Origin: Casuarius casuarius
Lineage: Eukaryota > Chordata > Aves > Casuariiformes > Casuariidae
DNA length: 64,000 nt
Direction: 5' to 3'
Assembly (NCBI GenBank): GCA_003342895.1
Contig: PTFA01000091.1
Location: 3,392,057 to 3,456,056, forward strand
Under the pieces are notes generated by a model. The model searched no databases. It was not told where the DNA came from and was given only the letters and a program-made list of their open reading frames with translations. This document shows, piece by piece, positions 37,555 through 48,138 of the stretch. The position numbers and the translations under genes were made by a program. The number at the start of each line of letters is the position of its first letter. Position 1 is the stretch's first letter.

Positions 37555-37617
37555 TATTGTAATAGCATTTTCCATCCCAGGATTCAAATTACTTTACAAA
37601 TGTTAATTACATCATTC
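37555..37617 (-). repeat. Fossil L3/MIR-type tail fragment
   Basis: On - it reads taattaacatttgtaaagta followed by atttgaatcctgggatggaa, similar to the L3-type tail. It abuts a + strand MIR-like piece at 37637. Confidence 0.45.
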
Positions 37618-37636
37618 AACTGCCTTAAGGAACAAC

Positions 37637-37765
37637 ATGCCTAGTGGTTGAAACACAGGGCTGAAAGTCAGGAGTTCTGAATGCTATTTCTGGTTCTGCA
37701 TTGACTCACTCTATAATTTTGATTAATTTATTTCTGACTCAGTAATTTTAATAGTCCCACTTTAC
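37637..37765 (+). repeat. Fossil MIR-like SINE 5' half
   Basis: The sequence catgcctagtggttgaaaca then gggctgaaagtcaggagttc then tttctggttctgc follows the order of the MIR 5' half ('gcatagtggttaagagcac...gagtcagg...tcctggctctgcc'). Confidence 0.55.
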
Positions 37766-39899
37766 TGATAAATATTCATGCCACAAGTATTATGGCAAAT
37801 GCTTCCTGAATGATGGAGATGACAAATATTCATGTACCACTCATCATGTTAGCCTGTAATTGTTAGGATTACAACATAAGATAGGGGCTCCCTAGGCAGG
37901 TTTTCTATTCAAGATCATAAATAGCTTATTGTTCTGATTCCAATCTAGACTGTACTAAACAGTATTTGCACGTTAATCAGATTTATCAGCTTTACAATTC
38001 AGTTTGGTCCTTCTACCTGTAAACAGACCACCTAATAAATGATATAAGTTACTGCCTTCTTTTCTCTGTATGTAGCTAATTCTATTCCAGTGATATCCAT
38101 AGGACATCCAGATTTTCCACTTAATAAGATCAGACATTTGGTACAATCAGCGTATTTAGTCAAGTTTCTAAGAAAGAAAACGTTGTTATGAAAGACTGAT
38201 TTCAAATGTCCACATTTTAGTGTATGGTCACCTGTCACTGGTATAGATTAACAGAAGATGAAAAACGTTTGATACTTGAATTCCAGCATGGGATGGTTGT
38301 GACAGGAGTAGATACGTGGTTCCTTTCTGTAGCTTGAAACAGTTTAGACACAAACAGAACAAAAGTGCTTTCTTTGGATGTCTAGTGGGGAGATGATAAA
38401 AGAAAGGAACAAGAATGGAAATGGGTCTGCATGACTCCATTTCAGTCTCTGATGTCATTAATGTCACCAAACTTCTACTGCAGGTACAGTAATGGAAAAA
38501 ACACAGTCCATACTCTAATGGCTGCTGATGTGAGGGGATTATAATATAGACTCCTTTATTTCTGTTTGGAAGGAAAACGCTTATAAATACTTGTGTGGGT
38601 TACAGAAAAAGTTCCATTATAAAAAGATTATAGGTCTCAAAATACACCTTGACATTTAAACGATGTCACACGGAATAAAGTTAGTAAAATTGATTTCTCA
38701 AACAGTGAAGGCAAATTAAATAATCTTCTGTGATGAAGTTATTCTCACTGATTCTTTTTGTTAGAGGTTTTCAGTGAAATAGATTAGCAACACAAGAATC
38801 CTAATACAGGTTCTGCTAGCTGCAATACAAAATATATATGAAAACTCACTCTGCCTTGAGGAACTGACATTATTTGATTTTCCAGATAATATTGACTTTT
38901 ATCTTGAAGATTAGATAATTTAGAAAAACCTTATATATGTATATATAATCACTTCATGAAATCTATTTTGAATAAATAATTGGTACAGAAGTTACTCACA
39001 TATTTGAAGAAACCTCAGCAGGGCATGGTAGATGTTACAGAGCAACCATCTTTGCATCTATACTTCATCGCATTTGAAAGTCTCTCCTATGGAAATTCAG
39101 TGTTATTCCCATTCCTGGTACAGCAGTAGGTGCATAAATAGCCTGCGGTAATGTCCATTTTCATATTGAAAGGAATCTGTGGCGCACACTAATGATGTAC
39201 TTGTCACAGTTGTACTCTTTTGCGTTCCAGTCAGAAACAAGTCCAGTTTTGTTATACAGACGCCACCTTCTCTATCTTAACTGTCTAGTGCTAGTGAAAA
39301 AATCTACTGTGTACTTTGTTGACTTGTGTGTGATCATAGAAGAGAGGTTTATTTGTCTGTTAAACACTATAATTTCAGGTGGGTATTGCTTGTAATTTAA
39401 AAACAATGAGTTCCTTCAGAGAGTCTTCACTATACTTAATGGACCTATAAGTCGTCTGTAAACTATCTGATGCAAAAGCAAGACTGATAAGAGGGGAAAG
39501 AAGTGTCTGGAGACTCATACCACTGCGCTGTGCAGGCCGGACAGCTTGACCCGCTGCACTCGGGGAGGATTGGCTGGCATCCCCTCGATCACAGACTCAC
39601 TGGAGCTGGCGGCTAGGCGGCCGTCAGCAGAGCCGCGAAGGCTGGTGGCCTCTGCGGGAGCCGCCAGGGCCCAAGGCCTGGAGAGGGGCGCCGGACCCTG
39701 GGGCTCGGCCTCAGCGCAAGGTGGGGGAACGCGACCAGGGGTCTCTGCTGACAGGAGAGTGGTGCCCGAGGGTGAGAGCAGGTCGCGTGGGGAGGGCCGG
39801 GCCCCCACACTCCGCACCGCCCGGCGGTTTTGCCTCGATGGGCAGCTTTAGGCCGCCGGCGCCGCCCGCGCGCCTCTCTCCTCACAGGCTGCCCCCCCG

Positions 39900-39910
39900 G
39901 CGCACGCGCA
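39900..39910. promoter_or_regulatory. NRF1-type motif
   Basis: GCGCACGCGCA matches the NRF1 consensus (YGCGCAYGCGCR) at all core positions, about 250 bp upstream of the BNIP3L ATG. Confidence 0.55.
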
Positions 39911-39949
39911 GTTGACCCTCGGCGCCGCGCGCCCTCCGCGAGGCCCTCG

Positions 39950-39960
39950 GCGCATGCGCA
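39950..39960. promoter_or_regulatory. NRF1-type palindrome
   Basis: GCGCATGCGCA is the perfect NRF1 palindrome core. NRF1 controls many nuclear genes for mitochondrial proteins, which suits BNIP3L. Confidence 0.6.
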
Positions 39961-39982
39961 GCGCCGGCGCGGCCGCCGTGGG

Positions 39983-39987
39983 ACGTG
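39983..39987 (+). promoter_or_regulatory. Candidate hypoxia-response core (ACGTG)
   Basis: GGGACGTGCGC contains the HIF core RCGTG, 168 bp upstream of the start codon. Mammalian BNIP3L is a known HIF-1 target. The motif is short, so occupancy is inference. Confidence 0.45.
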
Positions 39988-40027
39988 CGCAAGCACGGTG
40001 GGCGCCATGGTGCGCGGCACGCGCCCC

Positions 40028-40048
40028 GGGGCGGGCGGCGCGTGCGCA
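40028..40048. promoter_or_regulatory. GC box joined to a third NRF1-type site
   Basis: GGGGCGGGC (40028-40036, Sp1/KLF type) is followed directly by GCGCGTGCGCA (40038-40048, NRF1 type). It lies just upstream of the presumed transcription start zone. Confidence 0.5.
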
Positions 40049-40154
40049 GCGGGAGGAGGCGGGGTGGCCGGGCCCGGAGCGGAGTCCAGGTTTGTTGTTG
40101 TTGTCCCAGCCCCAGCGGCTCCTCAGTCGCCTCTGCCGCCCCTCCTGCGCCGCC

Positions 40155-40239
40155 ATGTCCTGCCCTCAGGAGCCGCCGCAGCACAACAACAACAACAACC
40201 CGCCGGCTGAGGGGACGCACACCGAGGCGGGCCTCAACA
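40155..40239 (+). CDS. BNIP3L: BNIP3L coding exon 1 (residues 1-28)
   Basis: 85 bp of coding sequence. The ATG lies in a good context (gccgccATG). It encodes MSCPQEPPQHNNNNNPPAEG and THTEAGLN plus the first base of Ser29, then donor gtgagt. The five-Asn tract and the end AGLN match the human first exon pattern (poly-Asn, AGLN). The rest is diverged and shorter. Any non-coding leader upstream of 40155 belongs to the same exon, and its start is unknown. Confidence 0.92.
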
Positions 40240-40658
40240 GTGAGTGCGGCCCGTATTAGCATATGTAAATGAGCGCGACTTGAGGGGGGAGGGGGAGGGG
40301 TGTAACGGCTGCCCCGGAGACTGCGACCCCCTTCCCCCTTACCTGGCCCGGGATTGGTGGAGAATGGGGCCGCGCGAGCTGCCAGGGGCCAATCGGCGGC
40401 CGAAGGGGTGTAATTGGTTCGGCTGCGTCCGCCGCGGGGGGCGCTGAGGGAGAGGAGGGCGGCGGAGGCCTGAGGGGAGCCGAGGGTCGGGGAGGGGGCA
40501 GGGCTTTGCTGGGGGCTTCGTGACAGGGAGCGGGGATAAAATGGGCGTCGTGAGGGGACTGGGGCCCGGGAGTCGCTGTACGCAGGGCGGGGAAGACAGA
40601 GGGTGCTGTGAAGAGAGGAGGGAGATGCCAAAAATGGGGTGAGAGCTGGGGCTGGAGC

Positions 40659-40703
40659 GTGAGGTGGGCCGTGAGGTGACCCGTGAGGTGACCCGTGAGG
40701 TGA
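40659..40703. repeat. 12-bp tandem repeat, about 3.75 units
   Basis: GTGAGGTGACCC-type units start at 40659, 40671 and 40683, with a partial unit at 40695. The first unit ends GGGCC instead of GACCC. It lies in GC-rich intron 1 of BNIP3L. The RNA would carry repeated GTGAGG, which resembles weak donors. Confidence 0.9.
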
Positions 40704-42704
40704 GCAGGGCGAGGGCGGGAAAAAGCCGGCGCTCGCTGTGAGGAGCGCCGCGCCGCGCCGAGCCGCTGGGTTCGGTGCGGGACGCGCAGCGCGGTGCTCG
40801 GGGGTTTCAGCGCCTGGGCGGTAGGGAGGGCTGCGCGCCTGAGGTGAACGGGCCACGGCGAGCGCGACCGGAGGCAGAAGTGAGCGCCCAGGGCCGGTGA
40901 GAGATGAGGAGAGCGAGAGCAGGTTTGTTCGGCGGTTGAACTAAGTTTATTCAATGGCTGGTGTTCCCAGCTAAGATGGGGATACAGCAGGGTAGGGGGA
41001 GGAGCGTGACTGTGGGAATGAGTTTATTCGGTGGCTGAGTCAATATCACTGACGTGAGCTATTTTCCTCTATATCCGGCATCTATGTCAGCTGCTTTGCT
41101 GCATCCTTTTGTTCCCAGGATAACACTAGTATGGCACATCAATGGTTTTTATGTAGGCTCTGGGCTTTTTCCACGTTTTAAACAGCTATTTAAACATGTG
41201 TTTTCGTTTGTTTGTAAGTACCAAGGATACTGCAGTTGAAGAAATGAATAAAATGCGTTAATGATTAACTATCACCTTCATGGTTTACAATGAAGTTAAA
41301 CTGATGACAAAATATGTTGGCTAGTTGATCTCCTGTAACTCAATAGGAATTGTATTAAGGAAGAATAAACCATGCTTATTTCATAAGACTACTATTGTGT
41401 TATGGTAACATTACATCTTACAATAACTATGGAAGTTTACAACAGTATGTTCCCCTGAGTCAAATGGGTATCTTTAGCAAATTATTCAGGGCTGTTAGCA
41501 CATTTAAATAAGTGGTACTGTGTTACATTTGGAGCATGCCTAATGCCTAACGTGATGCCTTATATTTAGTTTATAAATTGTAATCTTTGATGCTTCTTCT
41601 CTATTTTAGTGTTTCCTTTTTGTTCTCTGTTAGTACATTAACTTACTCTGTGGGAGATCTTAATCTGCTTTAAGATAGGAGCAACAAGAGATGAGTGTGC
41701 TGTAAGCCTGTGCTGGATCTGCCCACGTAGATCTTGTTGCTAGATCAGCACATAAAGGCTTAGCAAAATCAGTGTGATTACTGAAGGCAGTGAACACAGG
41801 GTATGAGAGGAAATGTTTGATGGTCTGCGCTCTGTGAACCAAACAAATGCAACCAATCGGCCCCATGCAGGCTTAGTACTGCTTTCAGATGTTTAGCCAC
41901 TCCACAATGCGTTGCTGTTATAGGTATGTTTTCTGCCATTATACAAGCTTTTCAATGAGCCTTTTCAGGCTAATGAGTTTAGACACTTACTCATTTTGTT
42001 TTGAATGTCATTTGTGCATGTTTAAGGCTTTCATTCAAAGTTCCCTTAGCCCTTAAATCGAAGGTCAGAAAACCTGGGAATAAAACTGGTAACTGAACTA
42101 GTTCACACAAAAAAGGCTTGCTTTCTTTGGGACTCCCTAATGTTTCTTGTATTTGAATTATTATAAAGTTCTGTTACAAAAAGAAGAAATTCCACCTTAG
42201 GTGATCATTGCGGAACTTGAACAGCTGTCTCTTTTTTCTTTTTTTTTTTTTCACCCTCAATATATAGTGGTGTATCTCACTGTAAAAGCAATATTTCGTA
42301 GCTTATTCAGGTTGACCATGGCTCAGACTTGTTGTGAGCTATTAGTTTGGAGTATTTAAAAAGGAAAAAGTCTTTGAATTCCTCTCTCCCGCAAAAGTGG
42401 AATCAGAAACTGAGTAAACAAAATGACGCTCCATTTTCCCCATGCATTTATATGCTATTGTTTGAACAGTCCATCACTTATGAATTTGTAGCTAAAGTTG
42501 TGAGATCATTCTTACCGTTCAGCTCTTTCTAAAAGCCATTAGATTTCTTCATTTAATAGGAACTTGCACATGCATGATGGCTATGTGCCAGATGACAATC
42601 TATTGATACTTTAGTTTAGCAACAGAATTTAGGAGGACTTACCTATCAACTAATTTAATGCTACTGTGTAAGACTTAGTTAGATCCTGAAATTGTCTATA
42701 TGGG

Positions 42705-42780
42705 AGAAGTCCTGCACCAGCATGGAGTCCTATTGACTTCAATAAGGTCTTGCTGAAATGGCTAGAAAAATGGGGCCTCA
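42705..42780. repeat. Possible ancient L3/CR1-type LINE remnant
   Basis: The sequence ggagtcctattgacttcaat then aaggtcttgctgaa resembles the recurrent 'cccattgacttcaatggg' motif of old amniote LINEs. It is a very short and weak match. Confidence 0.25.
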
Positions 42781-45700
42781 GTCATTAGTAAAAAGAGACA
42801 GCTTAAATTTATAACCAATGGACTAGATTATTTATGCTTTTGTAAGAAAATCTGTCTGAGACTTTCACAGAAAAGCAGTTGCACGGTGGTCTTAGTTTGT
42901 AAAGTTCTAAACTTCTTAAAATAGGTTTTATACTATGGCAAAAGCAATGTCATCATAGTTCCTAGGAATCTCTGCTTGCCAGAACTAAGTCAAGGGATAT
43001 GCTGGCTGTGCATGGTAATTCTGTATAAAATACGACAGATACAACACCAGCATTTTGATTAAGCTAAAACTTTTGTGATACAAGACTAATAAATATTTTC
43101 CTGATGTTTAGATTTCCTGTGAAAGATTGCATTTAGTTATTTCTTTATTATGTAGGTGATCTGAATACTGTTTCTCACTAGTTTGTGAAAAAGTAAAAGA
43201 AATCATTTTTCTAAAACATTACTGAAATTTCTTCAGAATTGTTGAAAAGAAAAAAGCGAGTATGAGAAATGATTAGACTTATACATAAATTTCAGAAAAA
43301 ATCAATATATATTCATACTGGAATATTTTGCCTTAGGACATGGACAAAGCTGAAATAATTTTGGAAAGAAATAGAAAATTATCATTCATGTAAACAGTTT
43401 TGGCTTTTTTTTTTTTGAAATATGTATTACGTGATTTGGAGAGGGATGAGAAAGGAATGACACTCTTTACTGTCAAGTTGAAAGTACAGTGAAACCAGGA
43501 GTTCTCATGTGGGTGATTAATGCAGCTTATTTTCGAAGAAAGATTGGGGCAAGAAGCATTCTTTATTACTTGTCCAGTTTATTCTCAAATGTCTTGCTGT
43601 GCTGCTGATCTAAGAAGCAGAGTTTTAGCTCCTTGGCTGAAGAGAAAGAGAGTAAGATATTTACATTCATGTTCAGACTTTGTGCAGTAATGTCTCCCGT
43701 GTATTACCTAGACCTGGAATAAATGTATTTAGAAGATACCATGGTAAACCTTTGTCAGCCAGGAAAAGATCTTCTAAGTAGGGTGTCTGAAACTTAAGGT
43801 TTACTGGCTCTCTCTCAGAGACAGTTTGTGGCTGCTGGTGGGAGTATGTTACATGCTTTAGCTTGATGTCAGATTGAATTTATGCTTCCTTGAGTGTATT
43901 TTGACTCATTAGAAGTGAGGTCAGATGGAGAACGTGCTGCTTGTCATGTAAGCTACTGCTCGACTTGTTGGGACTCTTCATTCGTAGTTTAATTTGACCT
44001 TCTTACTATGGCTATAGCATGTTTTAGATAAATGGCAAGTTTTCTGAGTCAAGAATAAACTTCATTAAAGAATATATTTGTGCATAGGCTTCACTGCAGG
44101 TCTGTTTAGTAGCTGTGTACTAGAGCTACCAGTTCGGATAGTTTTCCAGTGGTCTTTTCTCTGTCTGTATTATAAGAAATAGTCTCCCTTGCATGTGTGT
44201 ATTTGCCTTCTGTTGTTTGTCATTTAACTGTGTTTTTTCAATACTAGATGTCTTTGCAGATCTCAAACATTATAGTTCTCTCAGTAGATGCACTCTACTC
44301 CAAAATGGTTATTGGGAAGCCTGTAGTTCTCTGGCCTAACTGTCTTTTAGCTGCAGTTGCCATGTGCTTTTCTGCAGGTGTGGCCTCTTATTGAAAAGGT
44401 GTTGTTACAAAGTAAACCGATGTTCCTGATTTATTTCTTGTAATGTGGTCTTTTTTATTTTGAAATATAGACACCAGTGATCATCATAAATCTGAAATAA
44501 TACCATCTGTGTTCCACACTGATTAGTCGGACCAAAGGCAGCTTTTTCACAGTTAACCCTTCGTTATCAGAAAAACCCAATAACCAGTATGGAGTTGGTG
44601 TACATCTTGTGATTACGGACAAGAGCTCTGTGCACACCTTAAATTCCCTATTCATGAATACTGCTTGGGGAAACTAAACCATAAATCACCATGACTCCTA
44701 AGATTGAGTCTTATGCTTCCATGGTCATCAGCATAATGGTATAGTTAATAATTGGTGGTAAGGATAAACTCTCTGTTTCTGCTTCGTAAAATCAACTTGA
44801 AAATAGGTGAACTTTTTGAGACATATACTCCTTCCTGTGTTGCTGGGTAAGAGTTCTCAGACCCAAAACTTTACCACAAAAAAAAAAAAAAAAAAGGTAG
44901 AGGTAGTTTAAGATACATTTTAGATGTCCATAAATCAGTGTTAAAATTTAGAACCTAAGAAATACTTTTTAAAAATAATTTCAGCTATTCTTTTCCATTT
45001 ATCTGTGGTTTCCTTTCTCTTCCTTTCTTGAATGTTTTTACCTCTGTGGTAAAGGTGTCCAAACCCTCCTCCCCCCTCCCAAAAAAAACAAAACAAAACA
45101 AACAAAAGCAGAAAGCTCTCACCTTCAGGCAGCGTAAGTTAAATTATGCATGAGTAGTGGTGATACAATGTACATGTGTGAAATTATTGCCTGATCAATA
45201 ATGGGACATAGTGGTGGGTTGAAAACAGTACACTTCTGAAAAATCAGGGATCCTTCTCCTCCTTTGTCACAGTCTTCTAACTTGAGAGCATTATTTACTC
45301 TTTGTATGCTCTGCAGTATTGAAAAGAGGAGAATGTTTACCTGGAGGCAAATCCTGCAGTTTTCTTGAGGTATAGAAACTTTTAAGATAATTGAATTAGT
45401 TGTATGTTTCATTATTTTCTGATGATGTTTTAAGTAGTTCTTTGTGTTCATGGTTGAATCTTTTAATGAGATATTTGTAAGGGCAGGTACATCAAATTTG
45501 AAGTTACTTTAAAAAAAAAAAAATTGACATTGTGATTGAAGACGTCATAACAGAAACAACACTTAAAGGCCTTATATTTCCCTAACAAAATTATTTGACA
45601 AAATGGAAATTGATAAGATCCTAACTGCAAATATTTTCTTACATGGAGCTTAAGAAAACGGTTAAATGGTGGAGTTTTATAACATATAAAAATGCAGTGT

Positions 45701-47075
45701 AAACTTCAGTAATAAGTACAATAACTGTAAAAGGAAATCTCTCAACTGTTAACTGTTTCAGGCAAACAGGTATGCTCTGATAAATAAACTGGCTGTATGA
45801 TCAAATGATGCTTGTTACATATCTTAATGAGAATGTTAGGGTCACAGTTAGATAGGGAGTGTATTTAAATAACTGGAGCAAATAGAAGGGTAGAGCTCTG
45901 AGGGTGCCCCTCAGGATGTTAGATGGTAGGTTTATGACTTAATATTTCCAAAACATATAAATTGAAAACTGTTGTTTTCGAACATACTGGTAAAGATTAT
46001 TTTCCGTTTAGTTAATCTTCCCATTTAAATTGGGGGATGGGGTGACTCAACCAACTGCAGAATACATAAATTTTTGTAGCAGATACATTTATTGCTGATA
46101 ATACATTCCTAGCTCTTTTGTCAGATCTTGGTGTATACAGTGATATCTTATAATTAAAATTACAGGAAAAAAAACCCAAACAGAATACATGTCAAAACCT
46201 GCAGGCCGAGTAGACTGTATTACAGTCTTCCTGAGCTATGAAAAAAAAACAAAAAGGCTCAAGTGATGACATTAAATTTACTGTTATTATCTGAGTTTTA
46301 GTCTTCCCTGGTTTTCCCACGTAACTCAGCTTGTTACTTTGTTAGCAGTGAAATCTTTTAATCTATCTGCGATGAAATATAAGTAATCATGGTACTTTAG
46401 ATGTGTAAGGATGCATAATACCTGCCTCAAGCTTTTGATAATTTGAATGTGATATGACCCACTTATTAAGGTTATGGTAGGATAGGTGGCAGATGGCACC
46501 GAATGGGAAATGTTTGGTAGAGGGCCAGGGCAAAGGAAGTTGAATGAGGCCCAGCTAATGAGAATGGCAGTCTGCCTGATGTACATAAAAATCAGAGGCT
46601 GGTTTAAAGATCATGGCCTTTGGAAGTGGAGGGAAGATGGCGTGTATAAAACTGAAGGTGAGGGAATTGTATAAGAGGAGGGTTAAGGAATGAAAATTTT
46701 GTTTCAAAAAGGAATGTAGAACAGGGAAGCGAATGAGTAATGTAATTGAGTGATACACAGATAACTGAAGCTTCAAACTACAGAGAGAAACTTATTAAAG
46801 CATTGTTACAGCATTAAAAGTGCCCCTCTCTCCTCAGTTATTGACTAGTTCAGAGGTAAATAGTAATGTAACTTTTTAGGGGCAGTTGTTGATGAAATGG
46901 GAAGAAACATGTCATCCTTGTCTTCAGCAAGTGTTTATGAGTTTTTCCCCAGCAGCGGTGTATGTTATCTGAATTCACCATATTCATGGGGTTTTTTTCT
47001 GTGCGTAATTGATAAACTTAAGATAGGTTTTGGTTCCACTGCTTTTAATGAAATGACATCTGGCTGGCCCAACAG

Positions 47076-47262
47076 GTTCCTGGGTGGAGTTACAGATGAA
47101 CGGCAATGGCAATAGCAATGATAATGGCAATGGGAAAAACGGAGGTCTGGAACATGTCCCTTCATCATCCTCCATCCATAATGGAGACATGGAAAAAATT
47201 CTTCTGGATGCCCAGCATGAATCAGGACAGAGCAGTTCAAGAGGCAGTTCCCACTGTGACAG
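47076..47262 (+). CDS. BNIP3L: BNIP3L coding exon 2 (residues 29-90)
   Basis: 187 bp. The acceptor is ggcccaacag (weak pyrimidine tract) and the donor gtaagg. It opens by finishing Ser29, then [60 protein letters not shown] and D, plus two bases of Ser91. It holds the LIR (W31-V-E-L34) with the flanking serines that in mammals are phosphorylated to raise LC3 binding. The N/G-rich stretch is slightly longer than human NSSNGNDNGNG. Confidence 0.96.
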
Positions 47263-48065
47263 GTAAGGAAATATGTGCTGTCCTAAATATAAATTCTCAT
47301 AATTTAATAAGTAAATAAGTAAATTAACTTGAAGCCTGTTTCAAAAAAAAATGGCCTGTTGTGTCTTTTATATAAGAGTAGTTGATCAGATGTAAAAGAT
47401 ATTTAAAATTAGTTACTGCTGATTGAACTACTGAATGTAGTAGGTGCAAAGTGCTTGAAAATAATGCAAACAAGTATTTCAATAGAATGATTACTGTAGT
47501 AGAAAATAAACAGTTTGTTACAACTATGTTGTTCAGAAACCAACTGCCAGTAGTTAAGTACGGTTAAGTAGCAGAAATGTTAGCTAGGTGGTGGCTGTGT
47601 AGTTTCTTTTTTATTTTACTGGTATAAGGATTTCTTTCCCATCCCCATTTTAAATGAATAAAGACATTCCATTTTTTCACTTAATCTTCTAGCTGTTAAG
47701 TTTTTGGTAATTTTTTCCTTATTTTATAGTTGAAGTAGCATACAAGAAAAGGGAGGTATTTGGATATTTTATAGAAACTTTATAAAGTTTCTGGTACACT
47801 TTGGTATTCCTTTCTAAAAGTTCTAAACCATTAAATTCCTGTTAAGTGTGCTTTGAATTATTTCTAAAATAAATCTTTTTTAATGAAAGCTGAAGTCAAG
47901 TTAAAAAGATGCCCTCAGTATTTTAATGAGTGAGATTAGCATTGCTGCATCATACAGCATTTTGCCTTGTCCCTGATTTACATCCTCTAGGGTTGTTTCA
48001 CAGTAATGCTTCTGTAGTTGACAGGTAATAGTATGAAAAAAATGACATAATCAATTTTTCTTCAG
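47263..48065 (+). other. BNIP3L: BNIP3L intron 2
   Basis: GT-AG intron of 803 bp. AT-rich, no feature seen. Confidence 0.92.
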
Positions 48066-48138
48066 CCCTTCACCTCAAGAAGATGGACAAATAACGTTTG
48101 ATGTGGAAATGCACACAAGTAAAGACAGTAGTTCTCAG
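48066..48138 (+). CDS. BNIP3L: BNIP3L coding exon 3 (residues 91-115)
   Basis: 73 bp. The acceptor is tttcttcag and the donor gtattt. One base completes Ser91, then PSPQEDGQITFDVEMHTSKD and SSSQ. This matches human SPSPQEDGQIMFDVEMHTS with Thr for Met. It is an acidic Ser/Pro linker ahead of the BH3-like region. Confidence 0.96.

Larger units (their letters stand above)
33596..39524. other. Intergenic region (or distal 3'UTR) between PPP2R2A and BNIP3L
   Basis: No exon was recognised. It contains an imperfect 29-bp tandem duplication (33909-33965), a possible distal PPP2R2A poly(A) signal (35511-35516), and two adjacent fossil SINE-like pieces (37555-37617 on the - strand, 37637-37765 on the + strand). 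The rest is unremarkable AT-rich sequence up to the abrupt rise in GC near 39.52 kb. Confidence 0.7.
39525..40960. promoter_or_regulatory. BNIP3L: CpG-island promoter of BNIP3L
   Basis: CpG and GC content jumps abruptly at about 39525 and falls again near 40960. The island covers the upstream flank, first exon and start of intron 1 of BNIP3L. There is no TATA box. Visible motifs are three NRF1-type palindromes, a GC box and an ACGTG hypoxia-type core, all within about 260 bp upstream of the start codon. This fits a housekeeping promoter with HIF input, as known for mammalian BNIP3L. Long GC-rich open frames on both strands here are composition artefacts. A divergent - strand transcript starting in the island is possible but not shown. 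Confidence 0.85.
40240..47075 (+). other. BNIP3L: BNIP3L intron 1
   Basis: GT-AG intron of 6.8 kb. The first about 700 bp belong to the CpG island and hold a 12-bp minisatellite-like repeat at 40659-40703. The rest is AT-rich. A segment at 42705-42780 resembles fossil L3/CR1-type LINE sequence (weak). A-rich low-complexity tracts occur near 44877, 45080 and 45512. No other coding sequence was seen. Confidence 0.9.

Noticed and set aside
39882..40856. A 324-codon - strand open frame across the BNIP3L CpG island
   Set aside because: Long open frames on several strands and frames are expected in very GC-rich DNA. The translation is Pro/Arg/Ala/Ser low complexity with tandem-repeat artefacts (SPHGSPHG) and no domain. 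It overlaps a clear promoter and exon on the other strand.
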